Of a DNA stretch of 44,008 nt, positions 32,254-42,642 are shown one piece after another. Position numbers and translations under genes: made by a program. The stretch is from contig NZ_CAKMLL010000049.1 in the NCBI RefSeq assembly GCF_927797785.1, positions 1 to 44,008 on the forward strand. The letters are read 5' to 3'. Numbering within the stretch: the first letter of the stretch is position 1; every line of letters starts with the position of its first letter. This stretch comes from Candidatus Nitrotoga sp. BS. GTDB lineage: Bacteria; Pseudomonadota; Gammaproteobacteria; Burkholderiales; Gallionellaceae. The notes below the pieces were generated by a model, which searched no databases, was not told the DNA's origin, and saw only the letters and a list, made by a program, of their open reading frames with translations.

Positions 32254-32971
32254 TCGTTTCCCGGCTGCACCCCATTGCATCGCAGCGCAAGGCGTTTCCT
32301 GTATCGTGCCAATCTCCCAGTACCCAGCGCTCGCAACTATGGCCGTCCACCGCATGCAGGTGGCGCTTTAGCCGATGCGTGTGCCCATGAATCATGCGCG
32401 GATAATGATACTGCCGCAGCATGCTTGCAACTGCATCCAGATTGACGTCCATGATATCTTTATTCTTGTATTTTTTTTCATTCTCGCTACGTGCGCGCAG
32501 TTGCATAATGATGGCCTTGCGCTGCGCCAGCGGCTGGGCAAGAAATTTTTGCTGCCATGCGGGTTCATGTACTTGTTTACGGAAATCCTGATAAGCAATA
32601 TCGTCAGTGCACAGGAGGTCGCCATGGGTGAGCAATGTCGGCGTGCCATATAGGTTAAGCAGCGTGGGGTCGGTTAGCAGCGAGGCGTCGCACGCCTGTG
32701 CGAGTTTTTGGCCCATTAACAGATCGCGGTTGCCATGCATGATGTTGACGGCAGTGCCACAAACGGAAAGTGCGTGTAAAGCATCGGTAATCTGGCAATT
32801 AAATGGGTCGTCGATGTCATCATCGCCTGCCCAGTATTCGAACAAATCACCGAGGATATAGAGTACCTCGGCTCCAGGCGCAATCTGTTGCATAAAGTGC
32901 AGAAATACCTGCATGCTGCGCGGTTGCTCCGCGCAAAGGTGCAGGTCAGAGATAATTAAACTGTAGGCCAC
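32243..32971 (-). CDS. lpxH: UDP-2,3-diacylglucosamine diphosphatase
   Basis: This 242-residue enzyme makes lipid X in lipid A synthesis, acting at the inner membrane surface. The calcineurin-type metal motifs are SDLHL, LGDLFEYWAGDD, MHGNRDLLMG, LLTHGDLL and MIHGHTHR. I choose the GTG at 32971 because family members begin just before the SLxISDLHL strand; a longer start at 33019 would translate part of a hairpin and repeat element (32979-33163). That element sits where the promoter should be. Confidence 0.93.
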   Translation of the reverse strand: MAYSLIISDLHLCAEQPRSMQVFLHFMQQIAPGAEVLYILGDLFEYWAGDDDIDDPFNCQITDALHALSVCGTAVNIMHGNRDLLMGQKLAQACDASLLTDPTLLNLYGTPTLLTHGDLLCTDDIAYQDFRKQVHEPAWQQKFLAQPLAQRKAIIMQLRARSENEKKYKNKDIMDVNLDAVASMLRQYHYPRMIHGHTHRLKRHLHAVDGHSCERWVLGDWHDTGNALRCDAMGCSRETITF

Positions 32972-32978
32972 GGAATGA

Positions 32979-33008
32979 GAGGAGCCCTCAAGGACTTGAG
33001 GGCTCCTC
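32979..33008. repeat. perfect 14-bp-arm hairpin at the repeat edge, upstream of lpxH
   Basis: GAGGAGCCCTCAAG and CTTGAGGGCTCCTC are exact complements two bases apart. In the minus direction no T-run follows, so it is not a standard terminator; it would sit in the lpxH leader. Confidence 0.7.
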
Positions 33009-33163
33009 AAAAAATTCAATTTTGCGAGCAGCCGCTATGCGGCGTGCCTGCTTATCTCGTTTTGTCACAACACGGTGCTACCAAAAAAATATCGCATATG
33101 TCGCTCAAAAATTTTTGGCGCTTGTCGTGTTATGTCTGAAAGCTTGAATCTTTAGAGACGCCC
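33000..33163. mobile_element. MITE-like inverted-repeat element, copy 1
   Basis: This ~165-base element begins GGCTCCTCAAAAAATTCAAT and ends GAATCTTTAGAGACGCCC, which are imperfect inverted repeats. The interior matches the element at 43749-43926 through GCGAGCAGCCGCT, GCCTGCTTA and the later CGCTCAAA segment. No ORF is present. Confidence 0.7.
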
Positions 33164-33176
33164 GCCATTCTTTAAG

Positions 33177-33782
33177 TTATTCCACTACTTCCGCTTTGGT
33201 GAGGATTACATCCTCCAGCGGTACGTTTTGGTGCCCGCCATTATTGCCTGTTTTGACTTTACGGATAGCATCCACCACCTCTGTGCCTGAAACCACTTTC
33301 CCGAATACGCAATATCCATATCCTTGTGCATTGGGTGCCGTGTAATCGAGAAAGAGGTTGTCCTTTAAGTTAATGAAAAACTGCGCTGAAGCAGAGTGTG
33401 GATCGGAGGTACGCGCCATGGCGATTGTATATTTATCGTTCGTCAAACCATTAGCTGCCTCGTTTCGAATTGGCTTCTTGGTGTCTTTTTCTTTCATGCC
33501 GGCCTCGAAGCCACCGCCTTGGATCATGAAGCCATCAATTACGCGATGGAACAACGTATTATCATAAAATCCACTGGTTACGTAGTCGAGAAAATTTTTG
33601 ACGGTGGCTGGCGCTCTTTCAGCATCCAGTTCGATGGTGATATTACCGTGGTTAGTGTGCAGTTTGACCATATTAATTTTTCCTTTTTGAGCAGAATGTT
33701 GTTTAGAAGTGGGCGCTGCTTGTGCCGTGCACAATAGCAGGCAGCTGAGCATCAGTGTAGCTAATAATCCTTGAAATTTCAT
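33177..33782 (-). CDS. exported cyclophilin-type peptidyl-prolyl isomerase
   Basis: This 201-residue protein has a signal peptide of about 22 residues (LLCTAQAA end) followed by a cyclophilin domain: [35 protein letters not shown] with the catalytic Arg, NEAANGL, and [13 protein letters not shown]. It would catalyse proline isomerisation in the periplasm. GAGGAAA precedes the ATG. The next gene upstream is a cytoplasmic paralogue, 56 bases away. Confidence 0.93.
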   Translation of the reverse strand: MKFQGLLATLMLSCLLLCTAQAAPTSKQHSAQKGKINMVKLHTNHGNITIELDAERAPATVKNFLDYVTSGFYDNTLFHRVIDGFMIQGGGFEAGMKEKDTKKPIRNEAANGLTNDKYTIAMARTSDPHSASAQFFINLKDNLFLDYTAPNAQGYGYCVFGKVVSGTEVVDAIRKVKTGNNGGHQNVPLEDVILTKAEVVE

Positions 33783-33838
33783 TTTGTAGTTTCCTCGTAA
33801 ATGATCTGAAATTGGCTTTTGCACTTTGCCAATTTTCG

Positions 33839-34372
33839 TTATTGTACTTCTTCCGCTTTTTTGAGAACAACATCTTCTAATGGGACGTTTTCGAGCCCGA
33901 AGCGATCACCAGACGGCACCTTGCTGATAGTGTCCACAACTTCCTTGCCACCCACTACCTTGCCAAACACGCAATAGCCAAAACCTTGCTTATCGGATGA
34001 GGTGTAATTCAGGGAGTCATTATTCTTCAGGTTAATGAAAAATTGAGACGTGGCGGAGTGAGGGGCGGAGTGACGCGCCATGGCAATAGTATATTTGTCG
34101 TTTTTCAGGCCGTTTGCGGCCTCATTCTTTATTGGCGAATTGGGCGTTTTGGGTGCCATTTTTGCAATGCTGCTCATCGCGACTGTTCCCCACGAGAAGT
34201 TATAGCCACCCCCTTGGATTACGAAGCCGTCGATCACGCGATGGAAAATAGTCTTGTAGTAATAGCCACTGTTAACATATTCGAGGAAGTTTCTAACAGT
34301 GATGGGTGCTTTTTCAGCATCCAGTTCGAGGGTGATTATTCCATAATTTGTGTGTAGCTTAACCATGACCAT
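33839..34372 (-). CDS. cytoplasmic cyclophilin-type peptidyl-prolyl isomerase
   Basis: This 177-residue paralogue of the downstream gene lacks a signal peptide. It has [53 protein letters not shown] and [13 protein letters not shown]. An insertion of about ten residues ([14 protein letters not shown]) follows the GGGY strand, which the paralogue lacks. The start at 34372 has GGAG eight bases before; the next ATG, two codons on, is equally compatible. The pair precedes lpxH in the same direction. Confidence 0.92.
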   Translation of the reverse strand: MVMVKLHTNYGIITLELDAEKAPITVRNFLEYVNSGYYYKTIFHRVIDGFVIQGGGYNFSWGTVAMSSIAKMAPKTPNSPIKNEAANGLKNDKYTIAMARHSAPHSATSQFFINLKNNDSLNYTSSDKQGFGYCVFGKVVGGKEVVDTISKVPSGDRFGLENVPLEDVVLKKAEEVQ

Positions 34373-34628
34373 GCAGAATGCTCCATTGATTATTGAAAGT
34401 TGGGACGATTGCCAGCTGATGCGGCGCACCAGCGCACGCAACTAAGCACCTGAGCAGATGATATATGTGGAGTTTCGTAACGCGATCCCTTATATGCTTA
34501 TGATATTTAGCGACATAGCGTTTCATTTTCCGGTATGTATGAGAATAGGGAGTAAATACGGACATAAGTGCAGAAGCCAAGATCAGTGACTGAGCGGCGC
34601 CGACAGCTAGACTGTTGAGCATGTTAAA

Positions 34629-35636
34629 TCATTTTGCAGCACGCTCTGCTTGGATTAGCCATTTATTATTTGATTTTACCAGAAGCATGACTTTGTCGAA
34701 GGATGTGTTTAGATAGTCGGAACGATAGAACTGATGAAAAGTAACGATGGCATGATTTTCATCCGGGAAACTGACCTTCTCATTGCTGATATTGATCTCA
34801 ATATATTTGGGCGCGGTGATACGCACCTTACTGTCGGTTTCCCACTGGTCGCGACTTTCTCCGTTCGGGGTCCTGAAGTCTGCAGCATAGAGATCCAAAT
34901 ATTTTCTGGTATTTTGGGACGACCATACCCCGATCCACTCTTGCAGTGCCTTTAACACTTCAGCGCTACTGCTGGTAGCCAGCTTTTTAATTACTGGAGG
35001 TTTGGTGGGCGAAGTAACTTCAGGCACGGCAATAACTGCTTTGGACGGTAAAGGAGCAGTCCCGGAAGAAGCTGCCTGCGGCTTGACTGCATTAACAATA
35101 GCGGCATTGGGTTTACTCTCTGCAAACAGATTATTAATCAGAGCCAGTTTAGTCTGTGTGGTGGCATTGTTTCTGTCCAGTTGTAACGCACGCTCATATG
35201 CTTGGCTTGCCATTTTAGCGTGGATATCGCCCAAATTATCATGTGCGGTAGCATAGTTCGGATGATTGCGGATAGCCATTTCCAGTGCAACCTTGGCCTT
35301 GTCGTATTGACCTTGCCCGGCGTAGAGCACGGCAAGGTTGTTATACGGCTCCGGCAGCTCCGGGTAATCCTCGGTCAGCGATAAGAATATGCTGATAGCA
35401 TCAGCATTTTTTTGCTGTGCGGTGAGAATTAGCCCTTTCAGGAAGCGTGCCTGTGCATTCTTAGGCTTGTCGGTGAGATAGGAGTCGACCCGCTTCAGCG
35501 CTTGCGCGTACTGATTTTGCTTGAACAGCTTATTGATATCCTGGATTTCATTCGCGCCTGCGGTGAGGCTAAAGCACAGTAACAGCGCACCTCCGTATAG
35601 TGTTGCGCGTAAGCAAAAACGGTGGAAATTGTCCAT
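34629..35636 (-). CDS. exported TPR protein with C-terminal Cds6/NTF2-like domain
   Basis: This 335-residue protein has a signal peptide ending near LTAGANE, three to four TPR units (about 30-175; e.g. PEPYNNLAVLYAGQGQYDKA and ATAHDNLGDIHAKM), a Pro/Ala/Lys-rich linker, and a C-terminal domain of about 110 residues (VLKALQEWIGVWSSQNTRKY to NNKWLIQAE). That last domain resembles the Cds6 C-terminal, NTF2-like fold attached to some L,D-transpeptidases. It probably acts as a periplasmic scaffold in envelope assembly; inference. It is divergent from glnS. Confidence 0.82.
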   Translation of the reverse strand: MDNFHRFCLRATLYGGALLLCFSLTAGANEIQDINKLFKQNQYAQALKRVDSYLTDKPKNAQARFLKGLILTAQQKNADAISIFLSLTEDYPELPEPYNNLAVLYAGQGQYDKAKVALEMAIRNHPNYATAHDNLGDIHAKMASQAYERALQLDRNNATTQTKLALINNLFAESKPNAAIVNAVKPQAASSGTAPLPSKAVIAVPEVTSPTKPPVIKKLATSSSAEVLKALQEWIGVWSSQNTRKYLDLYAADFRTPNGESRDQWETDSKVRITAPKYIEINISNEKVSFPDENHAIVTFHQFYRSDYLNTSFDKVMLLVKSNNKWLIQAERAAK

Positions 35637-35921
35637 TATGTGGTCATTAGATATGAAAGATTTTGTTCGCTTGGGCGTATAAATAATTACGCCACGTCTT
35701 TACCAAAATTTCTCTATCAGTCAATCCTGCGTGATCACCACGCGAAATTTATGAAGCATTCAGAATAAATGGATTGCCCAAGTGAACCGGATTCTATCAA
35801 ATCTGCCCATTTTTTTCACAGCTTATCGTATCAGCTGACAAGGTCATCCGTGCTTCATCTGTTTGAGCAAGGTGATTTTCGGGTAAAATCATTGCTCTTG
35901 TCTTGAAAGATCCATCGAATA

Positions 35922-37598
35922 ATGATCAGCCACACACTAGCATCCGCCCCCCATTTCATCCGCAATATTATTGAGGCCGATCTGGCGAGTGGTAAACATT
36001 CAGAGATAGTCACACGCTTTCCACCGGAGCCGAATGGATATCTGCATATCGGCCATGCCAAGTCTATTTGCCTGAATTTTGGTTTGGCGCTCGACTATCA
36101 GGGCCACTGTAATTTGCGCTTTGACGACACGAATCCAGAAAAAGAAAGCAATGAATATGCACGCGCTATTCAGGAAGACGTTCAATGGTTGGGCTTTCAA
36201 TGGCAAAGTGAGGTGCGATGGGCGTCTGATTACTTCGAACAGCTTTACGGTTTTGCGGTCGAGTTGATCAAGCAGGGCAAGGCTTATGTGGATGATCTCA
36301 CAGCTGAGGAAATGCGCGAGTATCGCGGCACGCTCACTCATCCGGGCAAACCCAGTCCTTACCGCGAACGCTCTGTAGCTGAAAACCTTGATCTGTTTCA
36401 GCGCATGCGCGCAGGTGAGTTTGTCGATGGCGCCAAGGTGCTGCGCGCCAAGATCGACATGGCTTCTGGCAACATCAACTTGCGCGACCCGGCGATTTAC
36501 CGCATTCGTCGCGCGCATCACATTCGCACGGGTGATATTTGGTGCATCTATCCGATGTATGACTACACTCACTGTATTTCCGATGCACTGGAAGGTATTA
36601 CGCATTCGCTATGCACCCTTGAATTTGAAGACCATCGGCCTTTGTATGACTGGGTTTTGGATCAGCTGACTGTACCGTCTCATCCCCGACAAATTGAATT
36701 CTCGCGCCTGGAATTACGCTACACCATAACCAGCAAACGCAAGCTGTTGCAACTTGTCACCGAGCAACACGTATCCGGCTGGGATGATCCCCGTATGCCG
36801 ACCATCATTGGTATGCGCAGACGTGGATACACACCGCAAGGCATCCGCGAATTTACGCGCAGGATTGGTATTTCCAAGAGTGAAAACGTGGTTGATATGA
36901 CTGTGCTGGAGGCCTGTATCCGCGAAGATTTAGAGGCGCGTGCGGCGCGCGTGATGGCGGTGGTCAAACCGCTGAAAGTCATCATCAGCAATTTTGTGGC
37001 GGGTGAGAGCCAATCACGCGAAGCTGGCTTTCATCCAGAGCACCCAGAATTCGGTAGCCGCATGGTGCCGTTCAGCAAAGAGATATGGGTTGAGATTGAC
37101 GACTTTAGCGAGAACCCGCCCGCGGGCTGGCAGCGTTTGACACCCGGCGGTGAAGTGCGCTTGCGCTACAGTTATGTGATGCGCTGTGACGAAGTCATAA
37201 AAGATGACGTCGGTAACGTAATCGAACTTCGCTGCTCTATTGATCAAGATACGCTGGGCAAAAACCCGGCAGGGCGCAAAGTAAAGGGTGTGATCCACTG
37301 GCTGTCCGCTGAACACGCACTGCCCGCTGAGATTCGTTTGTATGACCGTCTGTTCACTGTACCGGAACCGGACAACGACAAGACGCGCAATTTCTGCGAA
37401 TTTATCAACCCTGAGTCGCTGACTGTGGTGCAGGGCTGGGTCGAGCCTGCCGTACGTGATGCAGCACCTGAAACACATTACCAGTTTGAGCGTCTCGGAT
37501 ATTTCTGTACCGATCGTTATGAGCACCAGCCCGGCGGCAAACTGACGTTCAATCGCACCGTGACTCTCAAAGATTCGTGGACAAAAGAACGAAGTTAA
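35922..37598 (+). CDS. glnS: glutamine--tRNA ligase
   Basis: This 558-residue class I synthetase charges tRNA-Gln. Motifs: [20 protein letters not shown] with the HIGH box, [10 protein letters not shown], and [10 protein letters not shown] in the KMSKS position. [20 protein letters not shown] is the family's anticodon-arm segment, and the C-terminal beta-barrel domains are full length. The following usp gene starts 13 bases later and is probably cotranscribed. Confidence 0.97.
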   Translation: MISHTLASAPHFIRNIIEADLASGKHSEIVTRFPPEPNGYLHIGHAKSICLNFGLALDYQGHCNLRFDDTNPEKESNEYARAIQEDVQWLGFQWQSEVRWASDYFEQLYGFAVELIKQGKAYVDDLTAEEMREYRGTLTHPGKPSPYRERSVAENLDLFQRMRAGEFVDGAKVLRAKIDMASGNINLRDPAIYRIRRAHHIRTGDIWCIYPMYDYTHCISDALEGITHSLCTLEFEDHRPLYDWVLDQLTVPSHPRQIEFSRLELRYTITSKRKLLQLVTEQHVSGWDDPRMPTIIGMRRRGYTPQGIREFTRRIGISKSENVVDMTVLEACIREDLEARAARVMAVVKPLKVIISNFVAGESQSREAGFHPEHPEFGSRMVPFSKEIWVEIDDFSENPPAGWQRLTPGGEVRLRYSYVMRCDEVIKDDVGNVIELRCSIDQDTLGKNPAGRKVKGVIHWLSAEHALPAEIRLYDRLFTVPEPDNDKTRNFCEFINPESLTVVQGWVEPAVRDAAPETHYQFERLGYFCTDRYEHQPGGKLTFNRTVTLKDSWTKERS

Positions 37599-37611
37599 GC
37601 AGGAGACAGCA

Positions 37612-38061
37612 ATGTATCAGCGCATTGTAGTGGCGATGGATGGTAGCGATACATCCAGTAAGGCTTTGAAAGAAGCATCCAAGCTGGCTCGAGAAATGAG
37701 CTCCATAATTTTGCTGCTACATGTGCGTGAGGAAATCCCCATCATGTGGGAGCCCGACGGTATGAATATGGTTCTGATGCAGGATAGCTTGATAGCTGTT
37801 ATTGATACAGGTAAAGAATTGCTGGAAGCGCATAGAAAAATGCTTACGGAGCAAGACATAAAGGTCGAAACGAAACTGATTGAGACCTATGATGGCCGCA
37901 TTGGTAGCGTCATCTCAGATGAGGCACAGAAATGGAATGCCGATTTGCTGGTAGTGGGCACGCACGGCCGCAAGGGTATTGCGCATCTGCTGATGGGCAG
38001 TGTGGCAGAAGCTGTGGCTCGTAGCGCATCCATGCCTGTTTTGCTGGTGCGAAATAGTTAA
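37612..38061 (+). CDS. universal stress protein (UspA family)
   Basis: This 149-residue protein begins YQRIVVAMDGSDTSSKALKE and ends with VVGTHGRKGIAHLLMGSVAE, the G-x2-G-x9-G(S) nucleotide-binding motif of ATP-binding UspA proteins. AGGAGAC precedes the ATG. It lies between glnS and cysS, 13 bases after the former and 25 before the latter. Confidence 0.93.
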   Translation: MYQRIVVAMDGSDTSSKALKEASKLAREMSSIILLLHVREEIPIMWEPDGMNMVLMQDSLIAVIDTGKELLEAHRKMLTEQDIKVETKLIETYDGRIGSVISDEAQKWNADLLVVGTHGRKGIAHLLMGSVAEAVARSASMPVLLVRNS

Positions 38062-38086
38062 ACAAAGTTTGCTCTAAGGGTTTTTG

Positions 38087-39550
38087 ATGCTGAAAATTTA
38101 CAATACGTTAACCCGCGACAAGCAGGACTTTATTCCCATCGAACCCGGCAAGGTTCGAATGTATGTATGCGGCATGACGGTTTATGACTATTGTCATCTC
38201 GGTCATGCGCGGGTGATGGTGGTATTCGATATGGTATATCGCTGGCTTAAGGCCAGCGGGCTGGACGTAATCTATGTGCGTAACATCACCGACATTGACG
38301 ACAAGATTATCAAGCGTGCGGCGGAGAATGCTGAATCTATCCATGCGCTCACGCAGCGTTTCATTGATGCAATGCATGTGGATGAACGTGAGCTAAGCGT
38401 TTTGCCACCGGATTTTGAACCACGAGCCACTCAGTACATACCGCAAATGCTGGACATGATCGCCAAGCTGGAAGCTAATGGATTAGCCTATCAAGCCGCT
38501 GACGGGGACATGAACTATGCGGTGCGCAAATTTACCAATTACGGCAAATTATCTGGCAAAACGCTGGAGGATTTGCGTGCCGGTGAACGTGTGGAGGTAA
38601 ATGATGGCAAGCTTGATCCGCTCGATTTCGTGCTGTGGAAACATGCCAAAGAAAGTGAGCCCGAAGAAGTAAAACTGGATTCTCCGTGGGGGAAAGGTCG
38701 GCCTGGTTGGCATATTGAATGTTCGGCAATGAGTCTGGCAACGCTGGGTAAGCATTTCGACATTCACGGAGGGGGTGCCGACTTGCAGTTTCCGCACCAC
38801 GAAAATGAGATTGCTCAAAGTGAGGGCGCACATCAATGCAAATCTGTGAATGTCTGGATGCACAATGGTTTTGTGCGCGTAGACAATGAGAAAATGTCGA
38901 AAAGCCTCGGTAATTTTTTCACCATCCGCGAGGTGCTGGACAAATATGATGCGGAAGTCGTGCGCTTTTTTATCCTGCGCGCACACTACCGTAGCCAGCT
39001 GAATTATTCCGATGCGCATCTGGACGATGCAAAGCAGTCATTGAACCGCCTATACACGGCATTAAGTAAAATTTCTGTACCTATCGAAACGAATTCAATC
39101 GATTGGAACGAGCCGTACTCAAAACGTTTTAAAACGGCAATGGATGATGATTTCAATACGCCGGAAGCGATGGCTGTCCTGTTCGATCTGGCAAGTGAGG
39201 TTAATCGCAGTAATTCGTTAGAAACGGCAAAAACACTTAAGGTGTTAGGTGAAGTGCTTGGCCTACTGCAGTGGAATCCTGACGCTTATCTGCAAGGAAG
39301 GCATCGTGATGTAAAAACTCATGTGGCCTCCGGTGTACTGATTGCGGGTTCTGCAACAATGGGGGGCACAGCTACAACTGGCTTTATTCCATCGGGTATG
39401 TCCAAGAGTGTCCAAGCTCTAATTGCCGAACGAACTGCTGCGAAACAATCAAAAAATTTCGCTGAATCCGACCGCATCCGTAAGGAGCTATTAGAAGCGG
39501 GAATTGTGCTGGAAGACTCTGCATCTGGCACCACTTGGCGACGCGCATAG
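38087..39550 (+). CDS. cysS: cysteine--tRNA ligase
   Basis: This 487-residue class I synthetase charges tRNA-Cys. Motifs: [17 protein letters not shown] with the zinc Cys and HIGH-like box, [10 protein letters not shown] and [15 protein letters not shown] with further zinc ligands, and [12 protein letters not shown] short insertion (about residues 405-445, [17 protein letters not shown]) before the C-terminal helical part is low-complexity and not typical. AAGGG precedes the ATG at 38087; a TTG one codon earlier is possible. Confidence 0.97.
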   Translation: MLKIYNTLTRDKQDFIPIEPGKVRMYVCGMTVYDYCHLGHARVMVVFDMVYRWLKASGLDVIYVRNITDIDDKIIKRAAENAESIHALTQRFIDAMHVDERELSVLPPDFEPRATQYIPQMLDMIAKLEANGLAYQAADGDMNYAVRKFTNYGKLSGKTLEDLRAGERVEVNDGKLDPLDFVLWKHAKESEPEEVKLDSPWGKGRPGWHIECSAMSLATLGKHFDIHGGGADLQFPHHENEIAQSEGAHQCKSVNVWMHNGFVRVDNEKMSKSLGNFFTIREVLDKYDAEVVRFFILRAHYRSQLNYSDAHLDDAKQSLNRLYTALSKISVPIETNSIDWNEPYSKRFKTAMDDDFNTPEAMAVLFDLASEVNRSNSLETAKTLKVLGEVLGLLQWNPDAYLQGRHRDVKTHVASGVLIAGSATMGGTATTGFIPSGMSKSVQALIAERTAAKQSKNFAESDRIRKELLEAGIVLEDSASGTTWRRA

Positions 39551-39793
39551 CCAAGGGTTGAGGTGCGTTCGTCAAATTATCGCGCCGCATCAGCTGATCG
39601 CGGTAACCGTGTTCTACCCTTCGGTGACAACCCCCTCATCCAATAAATTACAAAAAAATCAATAAGATAAATTAAATATAAATATTATGGAACAAGAAAA
39701 CGGTTCCGGAAATACAGCCATTGATTATTAATGATATTTTGTAAAAATTGGCCGAATTTAGGGTTTTTAGTGAGGGCGGTGTTTAAAGATGGT
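39551..39793. other. convergent intergenic region, AT-rich
   Basis: These 243 bases separate the 3' ends of cysS and ppk. The middle is very AT-rich (TAAATTAAATATAAATATTA). No clear terminator hairpin is seen. Confidence 0.4.
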
Positions 39794-41890
39794 TTATAAC
39801 GGCTCCGGCTCCGAGTTGGCGAGTTGTTGCAGTAATATAGATTGCGCGCATTTCAGTACAGCACGGCGGGGGCGCTTAGCGCGATAATGGCCATTCGAAT
39901 CCATTTCCCAAGCTTGAACGTTGTCCTGCATATAAGCTTTCAGTCCTTCATCGATCACACGTTGTTTCAGTTTCTTGTCGAGCACGGGAAAACACACCTC
40001 TATGCGACGAAAGAAATTGCGATCCATCCAGTCGGCACTACTCAGATAAACGTTGTGTGCCAGATTATCGCGAAAATAGAATATGCGTGTGTGTTCCAAA
40101 AAGCGACCAATTATCGAACGTACACGAATATTTTCGGATAGTCCCGGCACACCCGGACGCAGCGCGCATACCCCGCGTACAATAAGATCCACCTTCACGC
40201 CGGCCTGCGATGCTTCGTATAGCGCCCTGATGATTTCCGGTTCAAGTAACGCGTTCATTTTGGCGATAATGTGTGCGCGTTTTCCTGCCTTGGTGAGTTT
40301 GATTTCATTCTGTATGGCGCGCAAAATCTGGCTGTGCAATGAAAAAGGAGATTGCCACAAATAATTTAATTTGCCGGCTTTACCCAAACCGGTTAGTTGT
40401 GTAAACACCTCGTTTACGTCTGCACATATTTGCTCGTCGCACGTGAACAGACCGAAGTCCGTATAAAGTCGGGCAGTACGCGGATGGTAATTTCCGGTGC
40501 CCAGATGTACATAGCGGCGCAACTTGCCATCCTCGCGCCGGATCACCATCAGTATCTTGGCATGTGTCTTGTGCCCAACAACGCCATACACCACATGTGC
40601 CCCGACCTCTTCCAAACGGCTTGCCCAGTTGATGTTGGCTTCCTCATCAAAACGCGCCATCAATTCAACCACTACTGTCACTTCTTTGCCATGTTGGGCA
40701 GCGGCAACAAGTGCTTCCATTAATGCTGAATCCACGCCGGTGCGGTACACGGTCTGTTTGATGGCAACCACACTTGGATCGGCAGCGGCCTGCTGGATAA
40801 GATCGATAACAGGTTTGAACGACTGAAAAGGGTGATGCAGTAATATATCCCTCTTGCGAATGACTTTGAACATATCCGCGCCCTTCTTCAGTAAATCGCT
40901 AGGTATGCCAGGATCAAAAGCAGGAAACTTCAGGTCATCGCGCGCGACCTGATCTGGAATTCCCATCAGGCGTACTAAATTTACCGGGCCATCTACGCGA
41001 TACAGATCATCTTGTCCCAGCTCGAAGTGCTGCAACAAATACGCGGCTACCTGCGGCGAGCAATTGTCTGTAACTTCCAAACGCACAGCATTACCGAAAT
41101 GCCGTTGCGGCAATTCCCCCTGCAAACTGATACGTAGATTTTTCACCTCTTCTTCGTCCACAAACAGATTGCTGTTGCGCGTAACGCGGAACTGGTGGCA
41201 GCTCAATACTTCCATTCCTCCAAACAGCTCGCCGACATGAGCGTGCAAGATAGATGAAAGAAATACAAAGCCTTGCGCGCAGCCGCTAATTTCATGCGGC
41301 AACAAGATGGTGCGCGGCAACACGCGTGGTGCCTGCACAATAGCCTTGGCAGAGTTGCGCCCGAAAGCATCTTTGCCTACCAGCTCGACAGCAAAATTCA
41401 AACTTTTGTTTAATACACGAGGAAAAGGGTGCGATGGATCAAGGCCGATTGGAGTAAGAACAGGCATGACTTCACACAAAAAGAAATGTTTGATCCAGGC
41501 ACGTTGAGCATCGCTCCAACTAGTGCGGCGCAGGAAACGGATGCCATGCATATCCAACACAGGCAAAATATCGCAGTTCAGTATGCGATATTGTCGCTCG
41601 ATTAGACGATGCACCTGCTCCCGTACTTGCTTGAGTGTCTGGCGTGCATCCATGCCATCTGGCCCAGCTGTAACACTTTTAAGTTTAACTTGTTCCTTTA
41701 ACCCGGCGACACGAATTTCAAAAAACTCATCCAAGTTGCTACTGACAATACACAGATATTTCAGTCGTTCCAAAATCGGGATGTTGACATTTTCTGCTTG
41801 CGCCAACACGCGCTGATTGAACTCAAGTTGACCTAGCTCACGATTAATAAAATGCGGCGAACGAAAATCTTTACCTGTTGTAGGGTTCAT
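39794..41890 (-). CDS. ppk1: polyphosphate kinase 1
   Basis: This 698-residue enzyme reversibly polymerises ATP gamma-phosphate into polyphosphate. It begins with FINRELGQLEFNQRVLAQA and has the phospholipase-D-like halves: YRTGVDSALMEALVAAAQHG, VYGVVGHKTHAKILMVIRR with the phosphorylated His, and NVYLSSADWMDRNFFRRIE with the second conserved site. The length is normal. It is a single gene facing cysS. Confidence 0.97.
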   Translation of the reverse strand: MNPTTGKDFRSPHFINRELGQLEFNQRVLAQAENVNIPILERLKYLCIVSSNLDEFFEIRVAGLKEQVKLKSVTAGPDGMDARQTLKQVREQVHRLIERQYRILNCDILPVLDMHGIRFLRRTSWSDAQRAWIKHFFLCEVMPVLTPIGLDPSHPFPRVLNKSLNFAVELVGKDAFGRNSAKAIVQAPRVLPRTILLPHEISGCAQGFVFLSSILHAHVGELFGGMEVLSCHQFRVTRNSNLFVDEEEVKNLRISLQGELPQRHFGNAVRLEVTDNCSPQVAAYLLQHFELGQDDLYRVDGPVNLVRLMGIPDQVARDDLKFPAFDPGIPSDLLKKGADMFKVIRKRDILLHHPFQSFKPVIDLIQQAAADPSVVAIKQTVYRTGVDSALMEALVAAAQHGKEVTVVVELMARFDEEANINWASRLEEVGAHVVYGVVGHKTHAKILMVIRREDGKLRRYVHLGTGNYHPRTARLYTDFGLFTCDEQICADVNEVFTQLTGLGKAGKLNYLWQSPFSLHSQILRAIQNEIKLTKAGKRAHIIAKMNALLEPEIIRALYEASQAGVKVDLIVRGVCALRPGVPGLSENIRVRSIIGRFLEHTRIFYFRDNLAHNVYLSSADWMDRNFFRRIEVCFPVLDKKLKQRVIDEGLKAYMQDNVQAWEMDSNGHYRAKRPRRAVLKCAQSILLQQLANSEPEPL

Positions 41891-41994
41891 TTATAGTTAC
41901 CAGGCTGTTGCCGTTAGTTTTCTTTGATTGCCACAGCTTCAGCTGCTGCTATGGCAATCTAGTGGCGTGAATGAACTGTCCCGGACAGATCTTG

Positions 41995-42370
41995 ATCTTC
42001 GATACTATAATAATTATGGATCGCTGGCTTGAAATAGTCCAAATCGCAAAAGCACGTTCAAGGCAGCGTATCATTTTACAGCAATCGGCCTATTTGCTCA
42101 TTGATGGGCACATTGCCAGGAAGCTGTGTGAACGGATTGGCATAACGCGCTGCATTGATCTGTATTTGCGTGATCTCACGCATCAGGTCGTGTCCGGTAC
42201 TGATGCCAAGATATTTCCCCTGATCTATGATGATATAGCCATTAATCAGGTGGTGGGGACTCCCTTCTGTAATAAGGCGGCTCAAATCCTGCATGCATGG
42301 ATCCTTTTCCGACAATGGCGGATCAGGAACTTCGACACTTCTGCAGAGAGCGTGGTGGCAGATAACTGCA
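41995..42370 (-). pseudogene. remnant of a CBS-GGDEF signalling gene
   Basis: Read on the minus strand, one frame has GYIIIDQGKYLGISTGHDLM and then RYANPFTQLPGNVPINEQI, the linker and start of a GGDEF domain as found after a sensor in bacterial cyclases (RYANPLTxLPGNVPI). After a frameshift, CFCDLDYFKP follows, the strand that in intact genes reads YCDLDHFKPFND. The sequence then loses similarity near 41995. The GG(D/E)EF loop is missing. It is a degraded gene, distinct from the remnant at 3647-3854. Confidence 0.65.
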
Positions 42371-42404
42371 AGCTATTCGCCAGGCTTTCGCGACAAGGTT
42401 TATA

Positions 42405-42577
42405 GCGCATCAAAGTGGGAAGGTGCGTTTAAAAATGGCATTCATTGCGCGTGGAAGCTCGCGCCAAATCCGGTCAAACAGGATGGAAGAACCAAGGTGG
42501 CATATTCGTATGTTTATAACAAAAACAAGTGGTTGATTTATAGCGACTCGTCAAAAATATGCAGCGGTAAGTCCTGA
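42405..42577 (+). other. possible 3' remnant of an unrecognised gene
   Basis: The last ~57 codons of an open frame ending at 42577 read YSASKWEGAFKNGIHCAWKL through VAYSYVYNKNKWLIYSDSSK and contain a plausible Cys pair. The upstream part of the same frame overlaps the GGDEF remnant and looks non-coding. I do not recognise the sequence; it may be the end of a broken gene. Confidence 0.25.
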
Positions 42578-42642
42578 AAATTCGGGTAGTTATGAATGCC
42601 CATTTGTTAGCACGATGTTTTAACATGAGAATAATTAATAAA

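Noticed and set aside
34359-34622. Minus-strand open frame of 87 codons between the cyclophilin and TPR genes
   Set aside because: No ribosome site, no recognisable domain, and it overlaps the start of the cyclophilin gene; left as non-coding.
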